A DNA stretch of 5,485 bases from JANOYC01 sp031428675 (lineage in GTDB: Bacteria > Actinomycetota > Actinomycetes > Actinomycetales > Microbacteriaceae): contig JANOYC010000121.1 of the NCBI GenBank assembly GCA_031428675.1, positions 1 to 5,485 on the forward strand, written 5' to 3'. Positions 1-5,303 of the stretch are shown here, piece by piece (positions within the stretch are counted from its first letter, which is position 1; every line of letters starts with the position of its first letter). The position numbers and the translations under genes are program-made. Below the pieces are notes generated by a model. The model was not told the origin of the DNA. It saw only the letters and a program-made list of their open reading frames with translations, and ran no database searches.

Positions 1-186
1 TTTCATCACCATTCCTGCGCCGCCGCCATAGGGCGTGTCGTCGACGGTGCGATGACGATCGTGGGTGTATTCACGCAAGTCGTGCACCACGACGTCGATC
101 AGACCCGACTGGCGAGCCTTGCCGATCAGAGACACGTCGAGGACGGAGAAGAACTCGGGGAAGATTGTGACGATGTCAATGCGCAC
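1..186 (-). CDS. trmD: tRNA (guanine-N1)-methyltransferase TrmD, N-terminal part, cut by window edge
   Basis: TrmD methylates N1 of guanine 37, next to the anticodon of several tRNAs, using S-adenosylmethionine, and so prevents +1 frameshifting in the cytoplasm. Only the first 62 residues are present, read by me from the minus strand. They begin MRIDIVTIFPEFF and contain HDLREYTHDRHRTVDDTPYG (about 36-54) followed by GGAGMVMK. This is the canonical TrmD N-terminus, whose PYGGGAGMVM stretch is highly conserved in the family. The SAM-binding trefoil knot lies outside the window. The start is GTG at 186-184, 2 nt after the rimM stop TAG (191-189). No in-frame start lies between this GTG and an upstream stop, and family N-termini match here. 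No Shine-Dalgarno is visible, so translation probably depends on ribosomes finishing rimM. It is the last visible gene of the rpsP operon; rplS often follows in relatives but cannot be seen. Identity is nearly certain. Confidence 0.96.
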   Translation of the reverse strand, partial: MRIDIVTIFPEFFSVLDVSLIGKARQSGLIDVVVHDLREYTHDRHRTVDDTPYGGGAGMVMK

Positions 187-188
187 GG

Positions 189-824
189 CTAGTCGCCGGA
201 TGAGTCGGGCGTCGCTTCGGTTGCCGGCAGGCCGGCCTCGGCCCTGTCGGAATTCTCCGGCTCCTCCGGCAGTTCCTCGAACAGTCCGTTCGGCGGCGTG
301 ACGGTGAGTGTTCCGCGTTCGACGTCGACGGCAGGGACGATCGCCTTCACGAACGGAACAAGGACGTCACCGTTTTCGGTCGCAACCGTGAGGAGATCCT
401 GAGCAGGGAAGTGATCGATCGCGGTGACCGTGCCGACGGAAGCGCCGTCGCGCAGCACGGTGAGGCCGATGAGTTGATGATCGAACCACGCGTCTTCCTC
501 AGCGGAGACCTCGTGGATGTCCTGCTCGATCCAGAGAATCGCCTTCAACAGGCTCTCCGCATCGGTGCGGTCGGTGACGCCGACGAAGAAGGCCACCGGA
601 TGCGTGTTGTACCATCGCAACTCGGCCAACTCGAGCGTTTTTCCGTGCCACGGCGAGCTCGTCGGCACCTGGAGCGTGAACACCGCTCCCGGAAAGAAAC
701 GGCGACCAGGGTCGTCCGTGTAGAGCTCAACCTTGATCGCACCCTTGAGGCCGTGTGCTTTGGTCAGACGACCGACGCGCAATTGCGTCTTGTCGGTCCG
801 AACCTTCTTCTTGGGCGTTGCCAC
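189..824 (-). CDS. rimM: 16S rRNA processing / 30S maturation factor RimM
   Basis: RimM binds ribosomal protein S19 and the 30S head and assists late small-subunit assembly and 16S processing. The protein is 211 residues from GTG at 824-822. It has a Lys-rich N-terminal lead (2-13), then the RimM N-domain opening with VGRLTKAHGLKGAIKVELYT (17-36), a second conserved patch around YNTHPVAFFVGVTDRTDAE (72-90), and a C-terminal PRC-barrel from about 115 to 178 (LIGLTVLRDG, DLLTVATENGDVLVPFVKAI). After the barrel comes an acidic, probably disordered tail of about 30 residues, longer than in E. coli RimM. The start is ambiguous: a TTG at 830-828 would give 213 residues and a TTGA 4-nt overlap with the KH gene stop. 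I prefer the GTG because it sits 2 nt after the upstream stop, the same geometry as trmD. Neither start has a Shine-Dalgarno. Its place directly downstream of rpsP and the KH gene is the usual actinobacterial order. Confidence 0.96.
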   Translation of the reverse strand: MATPKKKVRTDKTQLRVGRLTKAHGLKGAIKVELYTDDPGRRFFPGAVFTLQVPTSSPWHGKTLELAELRWYNTHPVAFFVGVTDRTDAESLLKAILWIEQDIHEVSAEEDAWFDHQLIGLTVLRDGASVGTVTAIDHFPAQDLLTVATENGDVLVPFVKAIVPAVDVERGTLTVTPPNGLFEELPEEPENSDRAEAGLPATEATPDSSGD

Positions 825-826
825 CG

Positions 827-1063
827 TCAAGAATCGGTATCGACGACGTCGACGCGCACGCGCTTGCCATCGGCGAGCGCCGAGGTCAAGGTGCGGAGCG
901 CCTTCGCGGTGCGACCGGAACGACCGATGACGCGGCCGAGGTCCTCGGGATGCACGCGCACCTCGAGGACCTCGCCACGAGCCGAACTGGATGCTGCTAC
1001 TCGCACCTCGTCGGGGTGATCGACGATTCCCTTGACGAGGTGCTCGAGAGCGGCTGCAAGCAT
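827..1063 (-). CDS. khpA: KH-domain RNA-binding protein, KhpA family
   Basis: This is a 78-residue single KH-domain protein of the KhpA/YlqC type, a cytoplasmic RNA-binding protein encoded between rpsP and rimM in many Gram-positives. In Firmicutes, KhpA pairs with KhpB/Jag and affects cell division and RNA levels; its role in actinobacteria is less clear. The signature visible here is HPEDLGRVIGRSGRTAKALR (38-57), containing the KH GxxG loop (G47-R-S-G50) that grips single-stranded nucleic acid. The preceding strand is EVLEVRV and the C-terminal strand is KRVRVDVVD. The start is ATG at 1063-1061, 3 nt after the rpsP stop; a GAGG inside the last codons of rpsP lies 8 nt upstream and could serve as ribosome binding site. 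The stop TGA (829-827) abuts or overlaps the rimM start. The length is normal for the family. The family call is very firm; the gene symbol follows current usage. Confidence 0.93.
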   Translation of the reverse strand: MLAAALEHLVKGIVDHPDEVRVAASSSARGEVLEVRVHPEDLGRVIGRSGRTAKALRTLTSALADGKRVRVDVVDTDS

Positions 1064-1066
1064 GAA

Positions 1067-1507
1067 CTACGCCTCGTCGGTGGAGGTGGCGGCGTCGGCC
1101 GCATCGTCCGAAGCAGGCGCCTCGTCGGCGACTGTCTCGGCTGCCGGAGCAACCTTCTCGGTCTTCGGGCGAAGCACGGGCTTCTTCTTCTCGTCGGCGA
1201 CGAACTCGACCTTGGCGTCCTTGGTCTTGACGGTGCTGGTGGCACCCTTCTCGCCCTTGAACGTTCCCCAGTCACCGGTGAGCTTGAGCAACGCGGCTAC
1301 CTGCTCGGTCGGCTGAGCGCCGACTCCGAGCCAGTACTGCGCACGTTCCGAGTTGACCTCGATGACCGATGGCTCTTCGGTGGGGTGGTACTTGCCGATC
1401 TCCTCGATGACACGACCGTCGCGCTTGGTGCGCGAGTCGGCAACGACGATGCGGTAATACGGCGCGCGGATCTTGCCCATGCGCTTCAAACGGATCTTGA
1501 CAGCCAC
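1067..1507 (-). CDS. rpsP: 30S ribosomal protein S16
   Basis: S16 is a primary-to-secondary binder of the 16S rRNA 5' and central domains and is needed for 30S assembly. The protein is 146 residues. The S16 core runs from 1 to about 82: MAVKIRLKRMGKIRAPYYRI (1-20), VADSRTKRDGRVIEEIGKYH (22-41), AQYWLGVGAQPTEQVAALLK (56-75), TGDW. E. coli S16 is only about 82 residues. The remaining roughly 64 residues form an extension that is Lys-rich at about 84-118 and Ala/Asp/Glu-rich at about 119-146, a style common in actinobacterial S16 and probably disordered. The start is GTG at 1507-1505: family proteins begin MAVKIRL, and AGGAG lies 4 nt upstream. The open frame continues 19 codons further, but that stretch has no S16 similarity and would bypass the SD. 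It is the first gene of the rpsP–KH–rimM–trmD operon, with a candidate promoter about 130 nt upstream and a structured leader. Confidence 0.97.
   Translation of the reverse strand: MAVKIRLKRMGKIRAPYYRIVVADSRTKRDGRVIEEIGKYHPTEEPSVIEVNSERAQYWLGVGAQPTEQVAALLKLTGDWGTFKGEKGATSTVKTKDAKVEFVADEKKKPVLRPKTEKVAPAAETVADEAPASDDAADAATSTDEA
1072..1075 (-). promoter_or_regulatory. Weak Shine-Dalgarno of the KH gene, inside the rpsP 3' end
   Basis: On the minus strand GAGG is followed by CGTAGTTC (8 nt) and then ATG of the KH gene. The motif lies in the penultimate codons of rpsP, so ribosomes terminating rpsP pass directly over it. It is only a four-base match to anti-SD, but it is the only such site between the closely spaced downstream cistrons; rimM and trmD lack one. 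Confidence 0.45.
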
Positions 1508-1511
1508 AATT

Positions 1512-1516
1512 CTCCT
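1512..1516 (-). promoter_or_regulatory. Ribosome binding site of rpsP
   Basis: AGGAG on the minus strand, followed by AATT and the GTG start at 1507. This fixes the start of rpsP 19 codons inside the longest open frame. It is the only strong Shine-Dalgarno next to a start codon in the window. Confidence 0.8.
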
Positions 1517-1548
1517 GAATTTCGTATGTGTGGTTGAACTGATGGCGT

Positions 1549-1566
1549 GAGCGTGGGGGCACACTC
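1549..1566 (-). promoter_or_regulatory. Hairpin in the rpsP 5' leader
   Basis: Read as minus-strand RNA, GAGUGUG (1566-1560), loop CCCC, then CACGCUC (1555-1549) forms a 7-bp stem including one U·G wobble. On the plus strand the wobble becomes a C·A mismatch, so the structure favours RNA made in the rpsP direction. It ends about 32 nt upstream of the rpsP Shine-Dalgarno. No U-run follows, so it is not a standard intrinsic terminator. Function is unknown and a chance hairpin is possible. Confidence 0.35.
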
Positions 1567-1574
1567 GACACGAG

Positions 1575-1625
1575 CTCTAAGGGAGTCCGACACGCCTGAT
1601 TAGAGGGTCGGGCGGCGACAGACTC
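1575..1625 (-). promoter_or_regulatory. Possible pseudoknot or switching stems in the rpsP leader
   Basis: As minus-strand RNA, CCGAC (1611-1607) pairs with GUCGG (1591-1587), and this stem can be continued across a left-side bulge by GAGU (1625-1622) with ACUC (1586-1583). The apical loop carries CUCUAA (1605-1600), which is perfectly complementary to UUAGAG (1580-1575) just 3' of the stem. This is the layout of an H-type pseudoknot, or of two mutually exclusive folds. Arms are only 4-6 bp, so chance pairing is a real alternative. No known leader family was recognised. Confidence 0.25.
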
Positions 1626-1633
1626 GACTGGCT

Positions 1634-1663
1634 ATTCTGCCAGAAATTTAACGGATGCGGGAA
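1634..1663 (-). promoter_or_regulatory. Candidate promoter of the rpsP–KH–rimM–trmD operon
   Basis: On the minus strand TGG precedes CAGAAT (1639-1634), an extended -10 (TGn) with four of six matches to TATAAT. TTCCCG (1663-1658) lies 18 bp upstream as a poor -35. Transcription would start near 1627, giving a leader of about 120 nt. The -10 sits inside a small inverted repeat, CTGGC/GCCAG (1628-1643, 6-nt spacer). An alternative -10, TCTAAT (1604-1599), matches five of six bases but has no upstream -35. Confidence 0.45.
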
Positions 1664-1734
1664 CCGCGCTCCAAAGGATCAGCTTACTCTGCGATGCGAC
1701 GCGCCGAACCGGTTGGCCGTGGGGCGCCGAAAGT

Positions 1735-1749
1735 TGACAGAATCAAGCC
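1735..1749 (+). promoter_or_regulatory. Candidate extended -10 for a leaderless ligase mRNA
   Basis: TGA followed by CAGAAT (1738-1743) ends 6 nt before the ATG at 1750, placing a predicted transcription start at or one base before the start codon. TTGGCC (1713-1718) is a possible -35, but the 19-bp spacer is long. No Shine-Dalgarno lies before the ATG, which fits leaderless translation, common in actinobacteria. The same TGn-CAGAAT core occurs in the opposing rpsP promoter candidate. Confidence 0.4.
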
Positions 1750-2880
1750 ATGCGGATCGACTTCGCGCACTCGGAGCGATCGCGAGTGGGGATCGAATGG
1801 GAAATCGCCTGTGTCGACAGGCGCAGTGGCGAACTCGCTCCCGCCGCGCCGGAGATATTCCAGAAAGTCGGCCAAGCCGAAGGCTTTCCCCACGTCACCA
1901 CCGAGTTGCTCACGAACACCGTCGAACTCGTGAGCGCGCCGCATGCTCGCACCAAGGACGCGGTTGCCGACCTCGCCCGATTGATCGAGATCGTCAGCGA
2001 CGCCGCTGAGCCCCTCGGCGTCGATCTGATGTGCTCGGGAACGCACCCGTTCAGCCAGTGGTTCCAGCAGCAGGTCACTCCGAACAAGCAGCGCTACGCC
2101 ACGCTCATCGACCGCACTCGGTGGTGGGGCCGGCAGATGATGATCTGGGGCGTGCACGTGCATGTCGGTGTCGAGGATCCGCGCAAGGTGCTTCCGATCA
2201 TCAACGGCCTGCTCACGTATTTGCCGCACTTCCAAGCGCTCAGTGCGTCGAGCCCGTTCTGGGTCGGCGAGACCACCGGATACGCGTCGAATCGCGCGCT
2301 CATGTTCCAGCAGCTGCCCACCGCCGGCTTACCCCCGCAGTTCAGTTCGTGGGAGGAGTACGAGTCGATGGCCGGCGACCTCATCCACACCGGCGTCATC
2401 GACGACACAAGCGAGCTTCGTTGGGACATCCGCCCGTCGCCGCACTGGGGCACGATCGAAGTGCGGGTATTCGACGGCATCTCGTCGACTCGCGACGTCG
2501 CGGCCCTCGCCTCGCTCACCCAGTGTCTCGTCGAGCACTTCTCCCGCGAGCTCGACGCCGGGCGGGAGGTTCCGAGCATGCAACCGTGGTTCGTGCGCGA
2601 GAACAAATGGAGGGCGGCGCGCTACGGCATGGACGCCATCATCATCCAGAATCGCTCCGGCGACGAACGGCTGGTGACCGAAGACACGAGAGAACTCGTT
2701 CTCGACATCGCACCCGTCGCCGACTCGCTCGGTTGTGCCGAAGAACTCGACGCCATCCTGCGGATCATCGACGACGGCGCCAGCTATCAACGGCAATTGC
2801 GTGTCGCGGCCCACAACGACGGCAGCCTGAAGGCCGTGGTCGCCTCACTCGTGCGTGAGTTGCGCGACGGCCCGGCCTAG
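1750..2880 (+). CDS. YbdK/GCS2-type carboxylate-amine ligase (glutamate–cysteine ligase family)
   Basis: This is a 376-residue cytoplasmic protein of the GCS2/YbdK family, ATP-dependent enzymes that join a carboxylate (typically the glutamate gamma-carboxyl) to an amine. YbdK of E. coli shows only weak glutamate–cysteine ligase activity, so the true substrate here is open. Visible family motifs are VGIEWEI (13-19), TTELLTNTVELVSAPH (50-65), GTHPFSQWFQQQ (97-108), WGVHVHVGVEDP (133-144), LRWDIRPSPHWGTIEVRVFD (223-242) and ENKWRAARYGMDA (284-296). Glu and His residues in the first, fourth and fifth are expected to bind metal and ATP. The length is typical, and no signal peptide or membrane segment is seen. 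The ATG at 1750 is chosen because family similarity begins almost at once; it lacks a Shine-Dalgarno and follows a -10-like box by 6 nt. The gene faces away from rpsP and its TAG stop overlaps the convergent LLM gene by 4 nt. Actinobacteria usually rely on mycothiol rather than glutathione, so annotation as a glutathione enzyme would be unsafe. Confidence 0.9.
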   Translation: MRIDFAHSERSRVGIEWEIACVDRRSGELAPAAPEIFQKVGQAEGFPHVTTELLTNTVELVSAPHARTKDAVADLARLIEIVSDAAEPLGVDLMCSGTHPFSQWFQQQVTPNKQRYATLIDRTRWWGRQMMIWGVHVHVGVEDPRKVLPIINGLLTYLPHFQALSASSPFWVGETTGYASNRALMFQQLPTAGLPPQFSSWEEYESMAGDLIHTGVIDDTSELRWDIRPSPHWGTIEVRVFDGISSTRDVAALASLTQCLVEHFSRELDAGREVPSMQPWFVRENKWRAARYGMDAIIIQNRSGDERLVTEDTRELVLDIAPVADSLGCAEELDAILRIIDDGASYQRQLRVAAHNDGSLKAVVASLVRELRDGPA

Positions 2881-3674
2881 CCGACGCGGTCGGCGTTGCG
2901 CGCATCCCGCCATTTCAGCCACGACTGAACACGGTCGTACGGGAAGTCCGGCCCAGTGATGCCGAGCGTGAAGAGCGTGATGCCGCGAGCGAGAAGGTCG
3001 TCTGCGGTGTGCTCATCGCGGTTGCGCAGCTCGTTCGACAACTCGATCTCCGTGACAGCGCGGCCGACCTTCGTGCACCAGGCCTCGAGCACGGTCTTCT
3101 TGTGGTCGAGGGTCTCCGGGTCAGCGAAACTGTGCCAGATGTCTGCGTGCTGGGCGACGATCCGCAATGTCTTGCGCTCACCCGCGCCACCGATGAGCAC
3201 GGGGATGTCGCGCAGCGGGGCCGGGTTGAGCGCAGCCCACCGCGCTTCGATGCGAAGGAGGGCATCCGCGAGATCATCGAGTCGCGAGCCTGCGGTGCCG
3301 AACTCGAAGCCGTACTCGTCGTAGTCACGCTGGAACCACCCGGAACCCGTGCCGAAGATGAACCGACCACCACTGATGTGGTCGATGGTGCGAGCCATGT
3401 CCGCCTGCAGATCGGCATTGCGATAGCTGTTGCAGTTGACGAGCGCGCCGAACTCGACACGGCTCGTCTGCTCGGCCCAGGCGGCGAGTTCCGTCCAAGA
3501 CTCGTAGTGCAATCCATTGCGGTCGCCGCTCAGCGGGAAGAAGTGATCCCAGTTGAACAGGATGTCGACGCCCATGTCTTCGAGCGCACGCACCGCGTCG
3601 CGGATCTGCGGATACGTGGCGTGTTGGGGTGCGATCTGCACACCGAGGCGGATGGGTCGCTGCGAGATCGTCAC
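2877..3674 (-). CDS. LLM-class flavin/F420-dependent oxidoreductase
   Basis: This is a 265-residue protein of the luciferase-like monooxygenase superfamily, a cytoplasmic TIM-barrel that binds coenzyme F420 or FMN and transfers hydride to or from an unidentified substrate. Family features are an N-terminal strand RLGVQIAPQ (9-17), FNWDHFFPL (40-48) near the expected cofactor site, ALVNCNSYRNADLQADMART (77-96), IDHISGGRFIFGTGSGWFQR (97-116), and VLIGGAGERKTLRIVAQHAD (159-178) followed by IWH. The resemblance is closest to actinobacterial proteins annotated as probable F420-dependent oxidoreductases; cofactor choice cannot be settled from sequence alone. The start is GTG at 3674-3672, supported by the position of the first barrel strand; no Shine-Dalgarno is present, and TAGAGT ends 6 nt upstream. 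It lies 49 bp downstream of ffh on the same strand, so it may be co-transcribed with ffh or have its own promoter. Its stop overlaps that of the ligase gene. Confidence 0.88.
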   Translation of the reverse strand: MTISQRPIRLGVQIAPQHATYPQIRDAVRALEDMGVDILFNWDHFFPLSGDRNGLHYESWTELAAWAEQTSRVEFGALVNCNSYRNADLQADMARTIDHISGGRFIFGTGSGWFQRDYDEYGFEFGTAGSRLDDLADALLRIEARWAALNPAPLRDIPVLIGGAGERKTLRIVAQHADIWHSFADPETLDHKKTVLEAWCTKVGRAVTEIELSNELRNRDEHTADDLLARGITLFTLGITGPDFPYDRVQSWLKWRDARNADRVG

Positions 3675-3686
3675 CGTGTCACTCTA
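3675..3686 (-). promoter_or_regulatory. Candidate -10 for a leaderless LLM oxidoreductase mRNA
   Basis: On the minus strand TAGAGT (3686-3681) fits TANNNT and is followed by 6 nt (GACACG) and the GTG start. No Shine-Dalgarno is present. I see no acceptable -35 at 16-19 bp in the GC-rich ffh–LLM gap (3675-3723). That gap also shows no hairpin followed by a T-run, so read-through from ffh is not excluded. Confidence 0.3.
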
Positions 3687-3723
3687 GGTGCCGCGTGCGG
3701 AGAACCGGCCCGGGCGCCGTGCG

Positions 3724-5277
3724 CTAGCGGCCGAGGAACTTCTGCAACGACTCGAGCTCCTCCGGAGTCGGGCCGCCCTCTGGGGATGCGAGGCCGAATC
3801 CCGAACCGGAACGACCGGCGCTCCCGACGGATTTCGCTCCGGTCGCGAGCGCCGCATTTTCCGCCGCGCGCTTGGCCGGGTTTCCCGAGCGGGAGCCCTT
3901 CTTCTGCTGGGGCTTCGGCTTGCCGCGACTCGCCCCGGGAATGGGGCCCATTCCTGGGATCTGGGGCATCCCCCCCTTGGCGACCGTCTTCATCATCTTC
4001 GCCGCCTGCTCAAAGCGCGTCACGAGTTGATTGACTTCGGTGACGGTCGTGCCGGCGCCCTTGGCGATGCGAAGGCGACGCGAGCCGTTGAGCAGCTTCG
4101 GCAGTCTGCGCTCTTGCGGCGTCATCGACTGAATGATCGCCTCGGTGCGAGTGAGTTCGCGCTCGTCGAAGTTGTCGAGCTGCTCGCGCATCCCTTTCGC
4201 CCCCGGGAGCATGCCGAGCATGTTCTTGATGGAGCCCATCTTCTTGAGCTGCTGCATCTGGCTGAGGAAGTCTTCGAGGGTGAAGCTGTCGGTGGCGAAC
4301 TTCTCCGCAACTTGGCGCGCTTCCTCCTCGTCGAAAGTCTTCTGTGCCTGTTCGATGAGCGAGAGTATGTCGCCGAGGTCGAGGATGCGGCTCGCCATCC
4401 GGTCGGGGTAGAACGGTTCGAACGCATCCAGGGACTCCCCCGTCGATGCGAACAGAATGGGGCGACCGGTGACCGACGCCACGCTCAGCGCCGCGCCTCC
4501 GCGAGCGTCTCCGTCGAGCTTCGACAGCACCACTCCGGTGAAGTCGACACCGTCTTGGAAGGCGCGCGCGGTTGCGACGGCGTCCTGTCCGATCATGGCG
4601 TCGATGACGAAGAGCACTTCGTCTGGATCGATCGCCTTGCGGATGTCGGCCGCCTGCTTCATCATCTGAGCGTCGACACCAAGGCGCCCCGCCGTGTCCA
4701 CGATGACGATGTCGTGGTGCTTGTCGCGCGCGAACTTTATGGAGTCTTTCGCGACCTTGACCGGATTGCCGACGCCGTTGCCGGGTTCAGGCGCGTAGAC
4801 CGGCACGCCGGCTTGCTGCCCGACGACCTGCAACTGGGTCACCGCATTGGGGCGCTGGAGGTCGGCCGCCACCAATATCGGAGTGTGATTATCGGCCGCG
4901 AGCCATTTCGCGAGCTTTCCGGCAAGCGTCGTCTTTCCGGCACCCTGGAGCCCGGCGAGCATAATCACCGTGGGCGGTTGCTTGGCGAACTGGATGCGAC
5001 GCGCCTCGCCACCGAGGATCGCCACGAGTTCGTCGTTGACGATCTGCACGACCTGCTGAGCCGGGTTCAGCGCTTTCGACACCTCGTCGCTGAGTGCACG
5101 CTCGCGCACTCGCCCGGTGAATTCCTTGACGACCTCGAGTGCGACATCCGCCTCAAGCAGGGCGCGCCGAATCTCGCGCACCGTGCCGTCGACATCAGCG
5201 GGGCTCAGTTTGCCCTTGGTACGCAGATTGCGGAATGTGGCTGTAAGGCGGTCAGAGAGGTTTCCGAAGGTAGCCAT
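3724..5277 (-). CDS. ffh: Signal recognition particle protein Ffh (SRP54 homologue)
   Basis: Ffh binds 4.5S RNA and signal sequences of nascent membrane proteins, then docks with FtsY at the membrane through paired GTPase domains. The protein is 517 residues. The N-domain spans about 1-90 (MATFGNLSDRLTATFRNLR). The NG GTPase motifs are P-loop GLQGAGKTT (109-117), insertion box ADLQRPNAVTQLQ (138-150), DTAGR (194-198) and SKLDGDARGGAAL (252-264), where Ser replaces the more usual Thr of TKxD. The M-domain follows from about 315, with the Met-rich groove QMQQLKKMGSIKNMLGMLPG (340-359) and the RNA-binding stretch GSRRLRIAKGAGTTVTEVNQ (398-417). The last 80 or so residues are a Gly/Pro/Lys/Ser-rich tail, as in other actinobacteria, ending LQKFLGR. 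The ATG at 5277-5275 matches family N-termini; extending 20 codons to 5337 would run into the divergent gene. No Shine-Dalgarno is visible. Identity is essentially certain. Confidence 0.98.
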   Translation of the reverse strand: MATFGNLSDRLTATFRNLRTKGKLSPADVDGTVREIRRALLEADVALEVVKEFTGRVRERALSDEVSKALNPAQQVVQIVNDELVAILGGEARRIQFAKQPPTVIMLAGLQGAGKTTLAGKLAKWLAADNHTPILVAADLQRPNAVTQLQVVGQQAGVPVYAPEPGNGVGNPVKVAKDSIKFARDKHHDIVIVDTAGRLGVDAQMMKQAADIRKAIDPDEVLFVIDAMIGQDAVATARAFQDGVDFTGVVLSKLDGDARGGAALSVASVTGRPILFASTGESLDAFEPFYPDRMASRILDLGDILSLIEQAQKTFDEEEARQVAEKFATDSFTLEDFLSQMQQLKKMGSIKNMLGMLPGAKGMREQLDNFDERELTRTEAIIQSMTPQERRLPKLLNGSRRLRIAKGAGTTVTEVNQLVTRFEQAAKMMKTVAKGGMPQIPGMGPIPGASRGKPKPQQKKGSRSGNPAKRAAENAALATGAKSVGSAGRSGSGFGLASPEGGPTPEELESLQKFLGR

Positions 5278-5303
5278 GGTGCCAGCCAGTTTACGCTGAG
5301 GAC
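5278..5303. promoter_or_regulatory. 26-bp divergent ffh / gamma-CA intergenic region with overlapping -10 candidates
   Basis: On the plus strand TACGCT (5292-5297) is followed by 6 nt and the ATG at 5304. On the minus strand TAAACT (5293-5288) is followed by 10 nt and the ffh ATG at 5277. The two hexamers share positions 5292-5293. Both fit TANNNT, neither has a convincing -35, and any -35 would fall inside the opposing coding sequence. GAGGA before the gamma-CA ATG is only 1 nt away, too close to act as a normal Shine-Dalgarno. Confidence 0.35.

Noticed and set aside
755..1537. A 260-codon plus-strand open frame opposite rimM, the KH gene and rpsP
   Set aside because: All three opposing genes are firmly identified by family motifs. 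The product is a low-information Leu/Gly/Val/Arg-rich sequence.
1508..1564. Upstream extension of rpsP by 19 codons
   Set aside because: The AGGAG–AATT–GTG start and the conserved MAVKIRL N-terminus place the real start at 1507. The extension has no S16 similarity.
1703..1717. Near-palindrome with an AACCGGTT core (1707-1714) at the possible -35 of the ligase gene
   Set aside because: An operator is conceivable, but an 8-bp palindrome in GC-rich DNA is common. No second copy was noticed and no regulator is encoded nearby, so I do not call it.
3691..3730. GC-rich inverted segments between ffh and the LLM gene as a possible ffh terminator
   Set aside because: The possible stems (for example CCGC/GCGG around 3691-3700) have loops too small or arms too short, and no T-run follows on the minus strand.
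3009..4034. A 341-codon plus-strand open frame spanning the LLM gene, the gap and the ffh 3' end
   Set aside because: It crosses two real minus-strand genes and has a compositional, non-family protein sequence typical of a shadow frame in GC-rich DNA.
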